DNA of 64,000 nucleotides, taken from the NCBI GenBank assembly GCA_020845575.1, contig JADLFL010000072.1, positions 1 to 64,000 on the forward strand, in the 5' to 3' direction. This document shows, piece by piece, positions 33,961 to 43,574 of the stretch. The notes under the pieces were generated by a model. That model was not told where the DNA came from, did no database searches, and saw only the letters and a program-made list of their open reading frames with translations. The stretch's first letter is position 1, and every line of letters begins with the position of its first letter. Made by a program: the position numbers and the translations under genes. Origin of the DNA: Acidobacteriota bacterium (GTDB lineage: Bacteria; Acidobacteriota; Vicinamibacteria; Vicinamibacterales; Vicinamibacteraceae).

Positions 33961-35249
33961 CAGCGCGACGATGGGGTCCCTTCGCGGCGCTGATCATCCT
34001 CGCTGTCGTATCGGCCACGTGGGCGTATCACTGGCTCGCGCACGCGGAAACGGGGCGGCTCGATACACTGACAGGCGTACGGTCCGGCGAGGCGCCGCTG
34101 CCAGTCGACGGCAGTCTCGTCGCGCAATCATTCGTCGTGCCACCGGGAGGCGCAGGCGACGCGTGCGTCCACGTCGTGAATCACGCCAGCGGTGTCAGGC
34201 GTGTCGTGATTCAGCTACTGGCCGACCGCGACGGCGCGCCGGAAGCCGGCATGGGTCGTACGCTCGTCGAGGTGCCGCCCGGCACACGGCGCTGCGCGAG
34301 CATCCGCGTCGCGACCGCTGCCGAACCCGGACGCACGCTCTGGGTCGGTCTGCGCGCGGTATCCGCCGACGCATCGTCTGACGTCGCCTTCCTCATGAGC
34401 CGCGAGCGACGCTCGCGAACGGGACGTTTCCTTCGTGGTGGCCGCGAATGGTGGGGTGCACTCGGCCTGACGGTGACAGCACCTCGATCGACACGATGGG
34501 ATGTCGCGTGGCCGAAGGCGCTGCCGCGCCCGCACACACGCGCAGGCGTTGGTGCCGTGGTGGGCCTGGCAACACTGATCGCGTTGCTGCCCCTGCTCGC
34601 TGTGGCTCTCACGTCGCAGTCGTCCCGCACGACGTGGATCCTCGCGCTCGGTCCACCGGTCCTGTTGTTCGCCCTGCAGGCCGCATCGTCGTGGACACCA
34701 TCAGACGCGACACCGACGTGGCGTGGTGAGGGACGCGCGCTCATCGACGACCTGTGGCAGGCGCGCATCGACACGTCGTGGGACACGCTGTCAGGGCCGA
34801 TCGATGTCGTGACCGGCAACATCGGACCGGCGCGGGATCGCGCGTTGTTCGCGCTGCCCGAGTCGTCCGTCGCGTGGGAGATCGACGTGACGGAACCCAC
34901 GAGTCTCGACACGGCTGTCGCGTTACGGCGGGAAGCGTGGACGCGCGCGGGCGATGGCGTGACGTTCGCGATCTCGGTGGAGACAGAAGCGGCCGCGCCC
35001 GGAGGGCGGGGGACGGCCGGGCTCGGAGAGCCGGCCCTACCAACGAAAGATGTGTTGTGGGAGGGGCACGTCGATCCGTATGCAAACCCGGACGACAGGC
35101 AATGGCGCGACGTGACGGTGCGCCTCGACCGCTACGTCGGCCGGACCGTCACGCTGCGACTCTCCACCAGCGCCGGCCCGTCAGGCAATGCCGTGATGGA
35201 CGCCGCGATGTGGCGGGAGCCGGTACTCCGGAAGAGCGTGGTTCGCTGA
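33957..35249 (+). CDS. Membrane protein of unknown function with repeat B inserted in frame
   Basis: 430 residues from GTG 33957. An N-terminal signal anchor (GPFAALIILAVVSATWAYHW) leads into a beta-rich exported region (about 35-165, SLVAQSFVVPPGGAGDACVHVV), two further membrane helices near 205-225 and 235-255, then a second beta-rich domain to the end. The two beta-rich parts look like carbohydrate-binding or jelly-roll modules, but I recognise no family. Residues about 353-361 (AGLGEPALP) are encoded by a complete copy of repeat B. It is coupled to the preceding GT-C-like gene. Confidence 0.65.
   Translation: MTARRWGPFAALIILAVVSATWAYHWLAHAETGRLDTLTGVRSGEAPLPVDGSLVAQSFVVPPGGAGDACVHVVNHASGVRRVVIQLLADRDGAPEAGMGRTLVEVPPGTRRCASIRVATAAEPGRTLWVGLRAVSADASSDVAFLMSRERRSRTGRFLRGGREWWGALGLTVTAPRSTRWDVAWPKALPRPHTRAGVGAVVGLATLIALLPLLAVALTSQSSRTTWILALGPPVLLFALQAASSWTPSDATPTWRGEGRALIDDLWQARIDTSWDTLSGPIDVVTGNIGPARDRALFALPESSVAWEIDVTEPTSLDTAVALRREAWTRAGDGVTFAISVETEAAAPGGRGTAGLGEPALPTKDVLWEGHVDPYANPDDRQWRDVTVRLDRYVGRTVTLRLSTSAGPSGNAVMDAAMWREPVLRKSVVR
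35015..35040 (+). repeat. Repeat B5 inside a coding sequence
   Basis: GGCCGGGCTC, GGA, GAGCCGGCCC then TAC, identical to the intergenic B copies. Here the TAG end is on the antisense strand, so the frame stays open. Confidence 0.9.
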
Positions 35250-35256
35250 CACAGAA

Positions 35257-35382
35257 ATGCCGCGATGCCGGGAATGCCGGGAATGCTGCAATGACGAATG
35301 ACGAATGACGAATGTCAAGGACAAAGCAGAAAGCCTGGAACATCCAGGACTCGACATTCCGACATTCGGCATCGGCATTTCA
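35257..35382. repeat. Repeat D1, ATGCCGGGA and ACGAATG units with inverted partner
   Basis: Units GGAATGCC (8 bp) and ACGAATG (7 bp, three copies) on the left are mirrored on the right by CGACATTCCGACATTCGG and GGCATCGGCATT, around a unique core of about 35 bases. It fills the junction between convergent genes ending at 35249 and 35424. Confidence 0.8.
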
Positions 35383-35423
35383 CTGGCGTGAGTACGGTAG
35401 CGTCCAGACCCACCAGACTGCTG

Positions 35424-36029
35424 TCACGTCGCTGGCTCCTGGGAGAGAGCGCGCACGAGCGGCGCGCGATACTCCGGATCCTTCTCGTTCAGATGCATCC
35501 GTCGATTCGCGAGATCGAAGTCCAGATAGGCCTCTGCGTATCTGGACTCGTCCTCTGGCTCGAAGAAGATCTTGATCTTCGTGATGCCGTCACTGAGCGC
35601 TGTGGGATCGCCTTGCAGCGCGATCGCTGCGCACCTGATCGAATGCCGCATCGCCGCTGGTGCGAGCCTCGTTCCGTAGATGGCGTCGAGCGCCGTGACG
35701 AACGCGTCGCTATCGGGTCCTGTGGACTCCAGAGTGATGACGCCAGAGAGAAGGACCACGTCCGGCTCTCCCGTATCGAGAGTCTTCCAGGCGGACGCGA
35801 TCAGGACCTTGAAGCCAACCCGCTTCGCGCCGGACAGACCAGCGACATCGATCGTTCTGGTGTCATCCGCGGTGACCGTGTCGCTGGTGATGGCGAAGAC
35901 CAGGTCGCGAAACCCGTCTTCGGCCAGCGACGTGATCTCGGGCAGTTGGCGCTCGGCGTCCCAGATGCGCCATACGAGGATGGCCAGCACGAGAATCGCG
36001 CCAAAGCCGAGAAAGATTCGTAGCGCCAT
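35424..36029 (-). CDS. Conserved-looking hypothetical protein with one N-terminal membrane helix
   Basis: 201 residues. MALRIFLGFGAILVLAILVWRIW is a membrane anchor; the remaining 175 residues form an alpha/beta soluble domain (GFRDLVFAITSDTVTADD, KRVGFKVLIASAWKTL, VVLLSGVITLESTGPD, DGITKIKIFFEPED, RYAEAYLDFDLANRRMHL). I recognise no family. It starts 4 bases after the stop of a 28-residue membrane peptide gene and probably shares its transcript. Base composition is lower in GC than its neighbours. Confidence 0.7.
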   Translation of the reverse strand: MALRIFLGFGAILVLAILVWRIWDAERQLPEITSLAEDGFRDLVFAITSDTVTADDTRTIDVAGLSGAKRVGFKVLIASAWKTLDTGEPDVVLLSGVITLESTGPDSDAFVTALDAIYGTRLAPAAMRHSIRCAAIALQGDPTALSDGITKIKIFFEPEDESRYAEAYLDFDLANRRMHLNEKDPEYRAPLVRALSQEPAT

Positions 36030-36033
36030 GAAG

Positions 36034-36120
36034 TCAGCCGAAGAGAATCCGATAGAGGATCATTCCTGCGGCCAGTCCGAGCGCCATACCCCACCCAAGC
36101 TTCCTGTTCCCTTCGTTCAT
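36034..36120 (-). CDS. 28-residue membrane peptide
   Basis: MNEGNRKLGWGMALGLAAG then MILYRILFG: a charged head followed by one glycine-rich membrane helix. It is in frame with an earlier ATG at 36138 (six more residues). AGGGATG context and tight spacing to the next gene favour translation, and the composition is that of a real small membrane protein rather than of a chance frame. Function unknown. Confidence 0.5.
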   Translation of the reverse strand: MNEGNRKLGWGMALGLAAGMILYRILFG

Positions 36121-36206
36121 CCCTGTTCTCCTTCGCATGTCTGTACAACGGTACAGTGTCCCTGAAACACGAAGACTTACGGCTCGAGGAGCAAGGCTGA
36201 AACGAG

Positions 36207-36273
36207 CAATGCCGGGAACATCGAAGACTCTCGACATTCCCGGCATTCGGCATCGCGGCATTGCACCGGCATG
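36207..36273. repeat. Repeat D2
   Basis: GCAATGCCGGGAA on the left and TTCCCGGCATT, CGGCATCG, CGGCATTGC on the right are inverted copies around GACTCTCGA. It lies between the small peptide gene and nrdJ, on the 5' side of the former. Confidence 0.75.
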
Positions 36274-36302
36274 ATTTGAGCGAGCGCCGTGCTCGCTCAA
36301 AT
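36274..36302. terminator. Perfect 12-bp hairpin, possibly bidirectional terminator
   Basis: ATTTGAGCGAGC, loop GCCGT, GCTCGCTCAAAT. It has no long T-run, but its A/T-ended stem gives short T stretches on both strands. It follows the nrdJ stop by about 65 bases. Confidence 0.4.
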
Positions 36303-36347
36303 CAACCGCATCCGCTCGTCGTTCCGCCCTTCGACAGGCTCAGGACT

Positions 36348-36389
36348 GGGACGACCAGTGGCTGCTCAACCGCAGCCACTGGTCGTCCC
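36348..36389 (-). repeat. 18-bp inverted duplication of the nrdJ 3' end, with the stop codon in the loop
   Basis: GGGACGACCAGTGGCTGC and its exact reverse complement flank a 6-base loop. On the minus strand the loop is GGTTGA, whose TGA is the nrdJ stop. The 5' arm encodes the last GTTSGC residues; the 3' arm is untranslated. It could act as a terminator-like or 3'-stabilising hairpin. CCTTCGACAGGCTCAGG, a motif seen as a dispersed repeat in many bacteria, lies next to it (36328-36344). Confidence 0.85.
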
Positions 36390-39140
36390 GCAGTTGGCGC
36401 ACTTGTAGCAGGCGCCGGCGCGCACCATGATCGAGCCGCACGTGGTGCAGGGCGGCGCGTCTTCCTGGTTCTGCATCGAGGCGAACTCCGAGCCCTTCGC
36501 GCCCGGGACCGCCGCGGCGGCGGCCACCGTGGCGGCGACGGCCGAATCGCCGGACCCTTCCACCGACGCGAGCGTCGGATCGGGCATGTTCACCCCGGCG
36601 CGGAATCGCGCTTCGGGCGACAGGAACTTGGTCGCCATCCAGCGGAACACGTAGTCCACGATCGACTTCGCGAAGCGAACCTCCGGGTTGCGCGTCATGC
36701 CCGACGGCTCGAAGCGCGCGTGGCTGAACTTGTCCACGAGCACCTGCAGCGGCACGCCGTACTGCAACGCGTACGAGATCGCCTGCGCGAAGGCGTCGGC
36801 AAAGCCCGAGATCGTCGAGCCCTCCTTGGCCATCACGAGGAAGATCTCGCCCGGCAGCCCGTCCTCGAACAGGCCCACGGTGATGTAGCCCTCGTGGCCC
36901 GCGATGTCGAAGCGGTGCGTGATCGACGGACGCTCGTCGGGCAGCCTGCGGCGCACCGGCTGCGGCACACCCGTCGCGGCGTCGGTGGCGACCTGCTTGT
37001 CCTTCGACGTGTTCAGCGGCTGCGTCCGCTTGCTGCCGTCGCGGTAGATCGACCCGGCCTTGGCGCCCAGGCGCCACGACTGGATGTAGGCCTCCTGGAT
37101 CTCCTCGACCGAGGCGTCCTTCGGCACGTTGACCGTCTTGCTGATCGCGCCCGAGATGAAGGGCTGCACGGCGCCCATCATCTTGATGTGCCCCATGTAG
37201 TGGATCGAGCGATCGCCCTTGAGCGCCTTGAACGCGCAGTCGAAGACCGCGAGATCGTCGGCCTTCAGGTGCGGCGCACCCTCGATCGTCTCGTGCTCGT
37301 CGATGTGCGCGACGATCTCCTTGACCTGCTGCGCGGAGTACCCGAGCTTCTCGAGCGCCATCGGCACCGTGCCGTTGACGATCTTCATCAGCCCGCCGCC
37401 CACCAGCTTCTTGTACTTCACGAGCGCGATGTCGGGCTCGACGCCTGTCGTGTCGCAATCCATCATGAAGCCGATGGTGCCCGTCGGCGCGAGCACCGTG
37501 GCCTGCGCGTTCCTGAAGCCGTGCGCCTCGCCGATTTCGATCGCATCGTCCCAGGCCTCGCGTGCGCCATCGAACAGGTCGGCCGGCACGTGCGTGCGAT
37601 CGATGTCCTTGAGCGCGTTGCGGTGCTTGCGCATCACGCGGAGGAACGGCTCGCGGTTGCGGTCGTAGCCCTCGAACGGCCCGCCGTGATCGCGCGACAC
37701 GCGCGCCGACTGCGCGTACGCCTCGCCCGTCATCACGGCGGTGATCGCCGCGGCCATGTCGCGGCCGGCGTCGCTGTCGTACGGCAGGCCGCGCGCCATC
37801 AGCAGCGCGCCGAGGTTCGCGTAGCCGAGCCCGAGCGGCCGGTACGCGTGGCTGTTGCGCTCGATCGCCTTGGTCGGATAGCTGGAGTTGTCGACGATGA
37901 TCTCCTGCGCGGTGATGAGCACGCGGCAGGCGGCGCGGAAGCCGTCGACGTCGAACTCGCCCTGCTCGTCGACGAACTTCATCAGGTTGATCGACGCGAG
38001 GTTGCACGCCGAATCATCGAGGAACATGTACTCCGAGCACGGGTTGCTCGCGTTGATGCGCGCCGTGTTCGGGCAGGTGTGCCAGTCGTTGACCGTCGTG
38101 TCGAACTGCATGCCGGGATCGCCGCAGATGTGCGTCGCCTCGGCGATCTGGTGCATCAGGTCGCGCGCCTTGTACGTGCGCATCGGCGCGCCATCGCGCA
38201 CCGCGTGCGTCGTCCAGTCGCGATCGTCGAGCACCGCGCGCATGAAGTCGTCTGTCGCGCGCACGCTGTTGTTGCTGTTCTGGAAGAACACCGACGCGTA
38301 CGCCGGGCCGGTGAACGAGCCGTCGTAGCCGGCGTCGATCAGCGCCCACGCCTTCTTCTCTTCCTCGACCTTGCAGTTGATGAACTCGACGACGTCCGGG
38401 TGGTCGGCGTTGAGGATCACCATCTTCGCGGCGCGGCGCGTCTTGCCGCCCGACTTGATGACGCCCGCGAAGGCATCGAAGCCCTTCATGAACGACACGG
38501 GGCCCGACGCGGTGCCACCACCGGCCAGCAGCTCCTGCGACGAGCGGATCGCCGACAGGTTCGACCCGGTGCCGGATCCGTACTTGAAGAGCATGCCCTC
38601 GGTCCTGGCGAGGGTGAGGATGGAATCCATCGTGTCCTGCACGGCGTTGATGAAGCACGCCGAGCACTGCGGGTGGGGTTCGATGCCGCAGTTGAACCAG
38701 ACGGGGCTGTTGAACGCCGCCTTCTGGAAGACGAGCAGGTGCTTCAGGTCGTCGCTGAACGCCTGCAGGTCGTCTTCGCTCGCAAAGTACTTCTGCGTGC
38801 GGGCCCAGCCCGTGATCGTGTCGACCACGCGCCCGATCAGTTGACGGACGCTGCGCTCGCGCTCCGGCGTGCCGATCGTGCCCCGAAAGTACTTCGAGAC
38901 GACGATGTTGGTGGCCTGCTGCGACCAGAACCTGGGGATCTCCACGTCGCGCTGCTCGAAGACGACATGCCCCTTCTCGTTGCCGATGATCGCGGAGCGG
39001 GTCTCCCACTCCACGGCGTCGAACGGGTCGATACCGTCGCGCGTGAAAGTCCTGCGGAACTCCAGACCCGGAATCGGCACGACATCGGTGGCACCAGTCG
39101 ATGGGCCGAGGATGCCCTCGACCGACTGTGCAGACTGCAT
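36366..39140 (-). CDS. nrdJ: Vitamin B12-dependent (class II) ribonucleotide reductase
   Basis: 924 residues from ATG 39140, with AGGAGGAAGGG directly upstream; the open frame extends further but only through the leader. It reduces ribonucleotides using adenosylcobalamin. Visible: KAAFNSPVWFNCGI near residue 125, PQCSACFINAVQDTMDSIL, KYGSGTGSNLSAIRSS near 180, the active site NPCSEYMFLDDSACNLASINL near 365, APTGTIGFMMDCDTTGVEPD near 550, and a C-terminal zinc-finger tail CTTCGSIMVRAG..CYKCANCGTTSGCG. It appears to be the only RNR in the window. The 3' end is duplicated in inverted orientation. Confidence 0.95.
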   Translation of the reverse strand: MQSAQSVEGILGPSTGATDVVPIPGLEFRRTFTRDGIDPFDAVEWETRSAIIGNEKGHVVFEQRDVEIPRFWSQQATNIVVSKYFRGTIGTPERERSVRQLIGRVVDTITGWARTQKYFASEDDLQAFSDDLKHLLVFQKAAFNSPVWFNCGIEPHPQCSACFINAVQDTMDSILTLARTEGMLFKYGSGTGSNLSAIRSSQELLAGGGTASGPVSFMKGFDAFAGVIKSGGKTRRAAKMVILNADHPDVVEFINCKVEEEKKAWALIDAGYDGSFTGPAYASVFFQNSNNSVRATDDFMRAVLDDRDWTTHAVRDGAPMRTYKARDLMHQIAEATHICGDPGMQFDTTVNDWHTCPNTARINASNPCSEYMFLDDSACNLASINLMKFVDEQGEFDVDGFRAACRVLITAQEIIVDNSSYPTKAIERNSHAYRPLGLGYANLGALLMARGLPYDSDAGRDMAAAITAVMTGEAYAQSARVSRDHGGPFEGYDRNREPFLRVMRKHRNALKDIDRTHVPADLFDGAREAWDDAIEIGEAHGFRNAQATVLAPTGTIGFMMDCDTTGVEPDIALVKYKKLVGGGLMKIVNGTVPMALEKLGYSAQQVKEIVAHIDEHETIEGAPHLKADDLAVFDCAFKALKGDRSIHYMGHIKMMGAVQPFISGAISKTVNVPKDASVEEIQEAYIQSWRLGAKAGSIYRDGSKRTQPLNTSKDKQVATDAATGVPQPVRRRLPDERPSITHRFDIAGHEGYITVGLFEDGLPGEIFLVMAKEGSTISGFADAFAQAISYALQYGVPLQVLVDKFSHARFEPSGMTRNPEVRFAKSIVDYVFRWMATKFLSPEARFRAGVNMPDPTLASVEGSGDSAVAATVAAAAAVPGAKGSEFASMQNQEDAPPCTTCGSIMVRAGACYKCANCGTTSGCG

Positions 39141-39424
39141 TCCCTTCCTCCTCGCACCGGCACGAACCCTCCCCAGAGTCAGCACGCGGCGATCTCTATG
39201 TGAACCCCACACCCGAGCCACCGAGAACCCGCCACACCGGAGAAACAGCCGCCCCGAACCCGCGAACACGGGTGTGCCGATCGACACGGCACGGGTCAGC
39301 AGACACCGGTTGTGGGAGGCGTGATCCGTCCTGCGGCACGTCCTCGTTCGTGGTGACTCAGGGACGCGTCGCTCCGAGGGGCTGGGTGCCTTCGGGTGGG
39401 CGAACTTCGGCGCTACGGAGTGCC

Positions 39425-39453
39425 ACTATGCTCCCGTCGGCTGGGGTTGTCAA
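39425..39453 (-). promoter_or_regulatory. Predicted strong promoter of nrdJ
   Basis: On the minus strand TTGACA, exactly 17 bases, CATAGT. The -35 is consensus. Just upstream is CACAAGATGTGG, which is only weakly like an NrdR box. Confidence 0.65.
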
Positions 39454-39572
39454 CGGGAAATTCCACCACATCTTGTGCGTGCAGTAGTCCACCGCCCCAA
39501 TATGCAGTCAGTCGACCGAATACCCCGCAACACCTTCCAGCAGCGGAACTTACGGGGGTGGCCGGTGGGAAC

Positions 39573-39636
39573 TTCAGAATTTCACGATTTCAGAATTGCA
39601 CGGGCCTGGCTCCGCATCGCGGCATCGCGGCATTTC
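39573..39636. repeat. Repeat D3
   Basis: TTCAGAATTTCACGATTTCAG followed, after 14 unique bases, by GCATCGCG GCATCGCG GCATTTC (8-bp units). It ends 5 bases beyond the stop codon of the lipoprotein gene at 39642. Confidence 0.7.
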
Positions 39637-39641
39637 ACCAA

Positions 39642-40241
39642 TCACCGGCTCAGCCCGCGCGCCAGGGTTTCGGCCTTGTCGGCCAGCGACGCCGCCAGGA
39701 GGTAGTTGCGCTCAGACAGGGCCTGGAGCGACTGATCCACGAAGCGGCGGGCCGTTTCGTGCTGCTGGCGCGCCTGCTGCCCGAGACGCGCCGCATTGAC
39801 GCGGTCGAGCAGCCCCGTCGCCCGGCCGAGTACCTCGCGCGTGCGCCGTTCGGCGTTCGCCTCGTCAGCCGTCTGCGGCGTCCGCAGCAACGGTCCCGGA
39901 GCGGGCATGTGCTCGGGTGCTGTCAGGGGCGTCTCGACAGGCGCGGCGGGGCTCGGCGCTTCGGCCTGCTTCGGCGGCTCGGTCCGCCCCTGGGTGCTGC
40001 GCGCCGCCCGCGTGGGCCGATTGGCCGGTGCCGGACGCTCGACGGTCGTGGCCTCGGTCGGCAGTACCGGCTCCGGCGGCACGGAGATCACGCGCGCCGG
40101 CGGCGGCGGCATCTCGAGCGCCACCACGCGCGGGGCGGCAACCGGCTTGCTCCTGGTACACCCCACGACACTGACGCCGCAGAGCAGCGCCACGAGCACC
40201 GCCCGGTTCGGCGTCGCCTTCGATGCGTGTCCCTGTCTCAC
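39642..40241 (-). CDS. Putative lipoprotein with C-terminal helical (TPR-like) region
   Basis: 199 residues from GTG 40241 (GGGAGG 6 bases upstream). The signal peptide ends in a lipobox VVGC near residue 28. A long Pro/Ala/Thr-rich linker (about 35-125) leads to a helical C-terminus (ANAERRTREVLGRATGLLDRV, QHETARRFVDQSLQALSERNYLLAASLADKAETL) that resembles the helical tail of cell-envelope proteins. It is the third gene of the regulator-kinase operon, 16 bases after the kinase stop, so it may be an accessory sensor or a target of that system; function unknown. Confidence 0.7.
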   Translation of the reverse strand: MRQGHASKATPNRAVLVALLCGVSVVGCTRSKPVAAPRVVALEMPPPPARVISVPPEPVLPTEATTVERPAPANRPTRAARSTQGRTEPPKQAEAPSPAAPVETPLTAPEHMPAPGPLLRTPQTADEANAERRTREVLGRATGLLDRVNAARLGQQARQQHETARRFVDQSLQALSERNYLLAASLADKAETLARGLSR

Positions 40242-40257
40242 TCGCACCTCCCCGCCA

Positions 40258-42102
40258 TCATGCACGCGGCAACCGCATGCGGAACGTCGCGCCATGGCCC
40301 GGCGACGACTCGACCTCGATCGTGCCGTCGTGCAGTTGCACAGTCCGGTACACCATCGACAACCCCAGCCCGCTGCCCTGCTCGCGCGTGGTGAAGTACA
40401 AATCGAACACCTTGCCGAGGTGCTCCGGCTCGATCCCGATCCCCGAGTCGACGACGTCGATCTGCACCTGCTGGTCCTCGACTGGTTGCGCCCGCAACGC
40501 GAGCGTGCCGCCGGTGGGCATCGCGTCGATCGCGTTCAACGCCAGATTGAGCAGCGCCTGCCGCACCATGGCGCGGTCGACCTGGATGGCAACGCGCTCG
40601 GGCGCCGCCATTTCGACGGCGATTCCCTGTTGCTCGGCCTGCGGACGCACCACGTCGACGATGTCCTGGAGCAGAAATGCGACGTCGACGGGCTCGACCT
40701 GCAACTCCTCGGGCCGGCTGAACCGCAGGAAGCCCTGGACCACGTCGTCGAGGCGACGAATCTCCTCGCCGATGATCGACACGTGGCTCATCAGCCCTTC
40801 GGGAGGCGCAGCGGTGGCGACGACGCCACCACCGGCACCGCCACCCGCGGCGACTGCCGGCCGCCTTCCGAGCTTCTGCCGCAGGAGTTCGAGGTGGATG
40901 GTCATGGCGTTGAGCGGGTTCTTCACCTCGTGCGCCACGCCCGCCAACAGCCGGTTCAACGACGCCAGCTTCCTCGAATACCGCAGCATGGTCTGGAGTT
41001 GCGAGAGGGCGCCGACGTTGCGCGCCACGAGCATCACGCCGACGAACCCGCGCGTCTGATCGGCCACCGGGTGGGCCATCAACTGCTGCTGGCTGCGCGC
41101 CTCGCCCACGGCCGCGGGGAGATCCGCGATCACGGGACCGCGAGACGCCTTCACGGCCAGCGCACGTTCGACGAGGCTCCGGCAGGGATGTGCCTCCGGT
41201 GCCGCCGCCGCAAACGGCGCGCCGACCTCCAACGCCGGCAGCAGCGCCTTCATCGCCGCGTTGGCGAACACGACGTCGCCGGTCGGGCCGACGATCGCGA
41301 CGGCGTCTTCGAGGCGCTCGACGACCGATTCGGCACGCCGCGCCTGCTCGACCAGCTGCGACCTGATCGTGGACACCGACTGGCTCAGCGCGTTGAACGA
41401 CGTCCCGAGATCCTTGAAATCATCATCCGGCAAGTCGAGCCTGACGTCCTCCTCCCCTTGGCCGAGACGCGCGATGCCGCTCTGCAGCACGTGGATCGGC
41501 CGCAGGAAACGGCGCGCCATGAGCCACGACACCGCGGTGGCCAGCAGGATCGCGGCCACCGACACGCCGGCGATCGGCGCCAGCGTGTCCTCGATGCCGT
41601 CCCAGATGAGCACCGTCGACACGCCGATGCGGATGGAGCCGAAGCGCGCGTCGCCGAGCAGCAGCGGCTGCGTCACCTCGTAGCTGCGCTGGTCCCACAC
41701 GCCGCGCAACTGGGTGAAGGGGCCCTCCTGCAGCAGGTGTTCGAGAGACGGCTGCACCGGCACCACGGTGCCTTCGAGCGTCGGCGAACTGTGGACGAGC
41801 GCCACGTCGCGGACGTCGGTGATCGTCGCGTACGTGACGTTCTGCGCGAAGCCGATCGCGGAGGTGAGGATGTCGCGCAGGCCGGGATCGGCCTGCAGGT
41901 CCGCGGCCGCCGTCTCGCGGCTGCGCACGAGCGTGAAGGCGCGCTGGTACGTCGCGTTGGCGAGCATGCGTCCGCGCACCTCGCTCTCGGCGAGCAGCGT
42001 CTGCGCGTGGGCGGCCAGGTACACCACGCTCATCGTCACGACCGTCATCGCGACGATGCAGGTGACGCCGAGCGCCTGCCGGGTCTGGTAGCTCAGACGC
42101 AT
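40258..42102 (-). CDS. Membrane sensor histidine kinase (HAMP-PAS-HisKA-HATPase)
   Basis: 614 residues. Membrane helices near 12-33 and 175-195 bracket a periplasmic sensor of about 140 residues; a HAMP (ARRFLRPIHVLQSGIARLGQGEE) and a PAS-like module (AESVVERLEDAVAIVGPTGDVVFAN) follow. The H-box AGVAHEVKNPLNAM holds the phosphorylated histidine. An alanine/glycine-rich insert (about 20 residues, VAAGGGAGGGVVATA) separates the two helices of the dimerisation domain. N-box NLALNAIDAM, G1 DSGIGI and G2 GSGLGLSM complete the ATPase. It is downstream of its NtrC-type regulator with a 13-base gap and belongs to the NtrB-like class. Confidence 0.9.
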   Translation of the reverse strand: MRLSYQTRQALGVTCIVAMTVVTMSVVYLAAHAQTLLAESEVRGRMLANATYQRAFTLVRSRETAAADLQADPGLRDILTSAIGFAQNVTYATITDVRDVALVHSSPTLEGTVVPVQPSLEHLLQEGPFTQLRGVWDQRSYEVTQPLLLGDARFGSIRIGVSTVLIWDGIEDTLAPIAGVSVAAILLATAVSWLMARRFLRPIHVLQSGIARLGQGEEDVRLDLPDDDFKDLGTSFNALSQSVSTIRSQLVEQARRAESVVERLEDAVAIVGPTGDVVFANAAMKALLPALEVGAPFAAAAPEAHPCRSLVERALAVKASRGPVIADLPAAVGEARSQQQLMAHPVADQTRGFVGVMLVARNVGALSQLQTMLRYSRKLASLNRLLAGVAHEVKNPLNAMTIHLELLRQKLGRRPAVAAGGGAGGGVVATAAPPEGLMSHVSIIGEEIRRLDDVVQGFLRFSRPEELQVEPVDVAFLLQDIVDVVRPQAEQQGIAVEMAAPERVAIQVDRAMVRQALLNLALNAIDAMPTGGTLALRAQPVEDQQVQIDVVDSGIGIEPEHLGKVFDLYFTTREQGSGLGLSMVYRTVQLHDGTIEVESSPGHGATFRMRLPRA

Positions 42103-42115
42103 GCGCCACGCACGC

Positions 42116-43549
<1,434 letters not shown>

Positions 43550-43560
43550 CGCCCCACAGC

Positions 43561-43567
43561 GTAACAT
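43561..43567. promoter_or_regulatory. Second shared symmetric -10
   Basis: GTAACAT gives TAACAT on the plus strand, ending 7 bases before GTG 43575, and TGTTAC on the minus strand, 11 bases before ATG 43549. The arrangement is the same as at 10075. Confidence 0.35.
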
Positions 43568-43574
43568 CTACACG

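Larger units (their letters stand above)
39141..39641 (-). other. Long nrdJ leader and repeat D3, 501 bp without a gene
   Basis: From the predicted transcription start near 39418 to the nrdJ ATG there are about 280 untranslated bases with several GC-rich inverted segments (for example ACTCCG at the 5' end facing CGGAGC about 45 bases on). I looked for a cobalamin-riboswitch B12 box and did not find one. Upstream of the promoter is an AT-richer stretch and repeat D3. Confidence 0.5.

Noticed and set aside
36328..36344. CCTTCGACAGGCTCAGG as an attachment site or mobile-element end
   Set aside because: It is a motif I have seen as a dispersed short sequence in many genomes; no element, integrase or second copy is present here.
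39141..39420. Cobalamin riboswitch in the nrdJ leader
   Set aside because: No B12 box or other conserved core sequence found on the minus strand.
39455..39480. NrdR box upstream of nrdJ
   Set aside because: Only CACAAGATGTGG is seen, far from the consensus and single; NrdR sites normally come in pairs.
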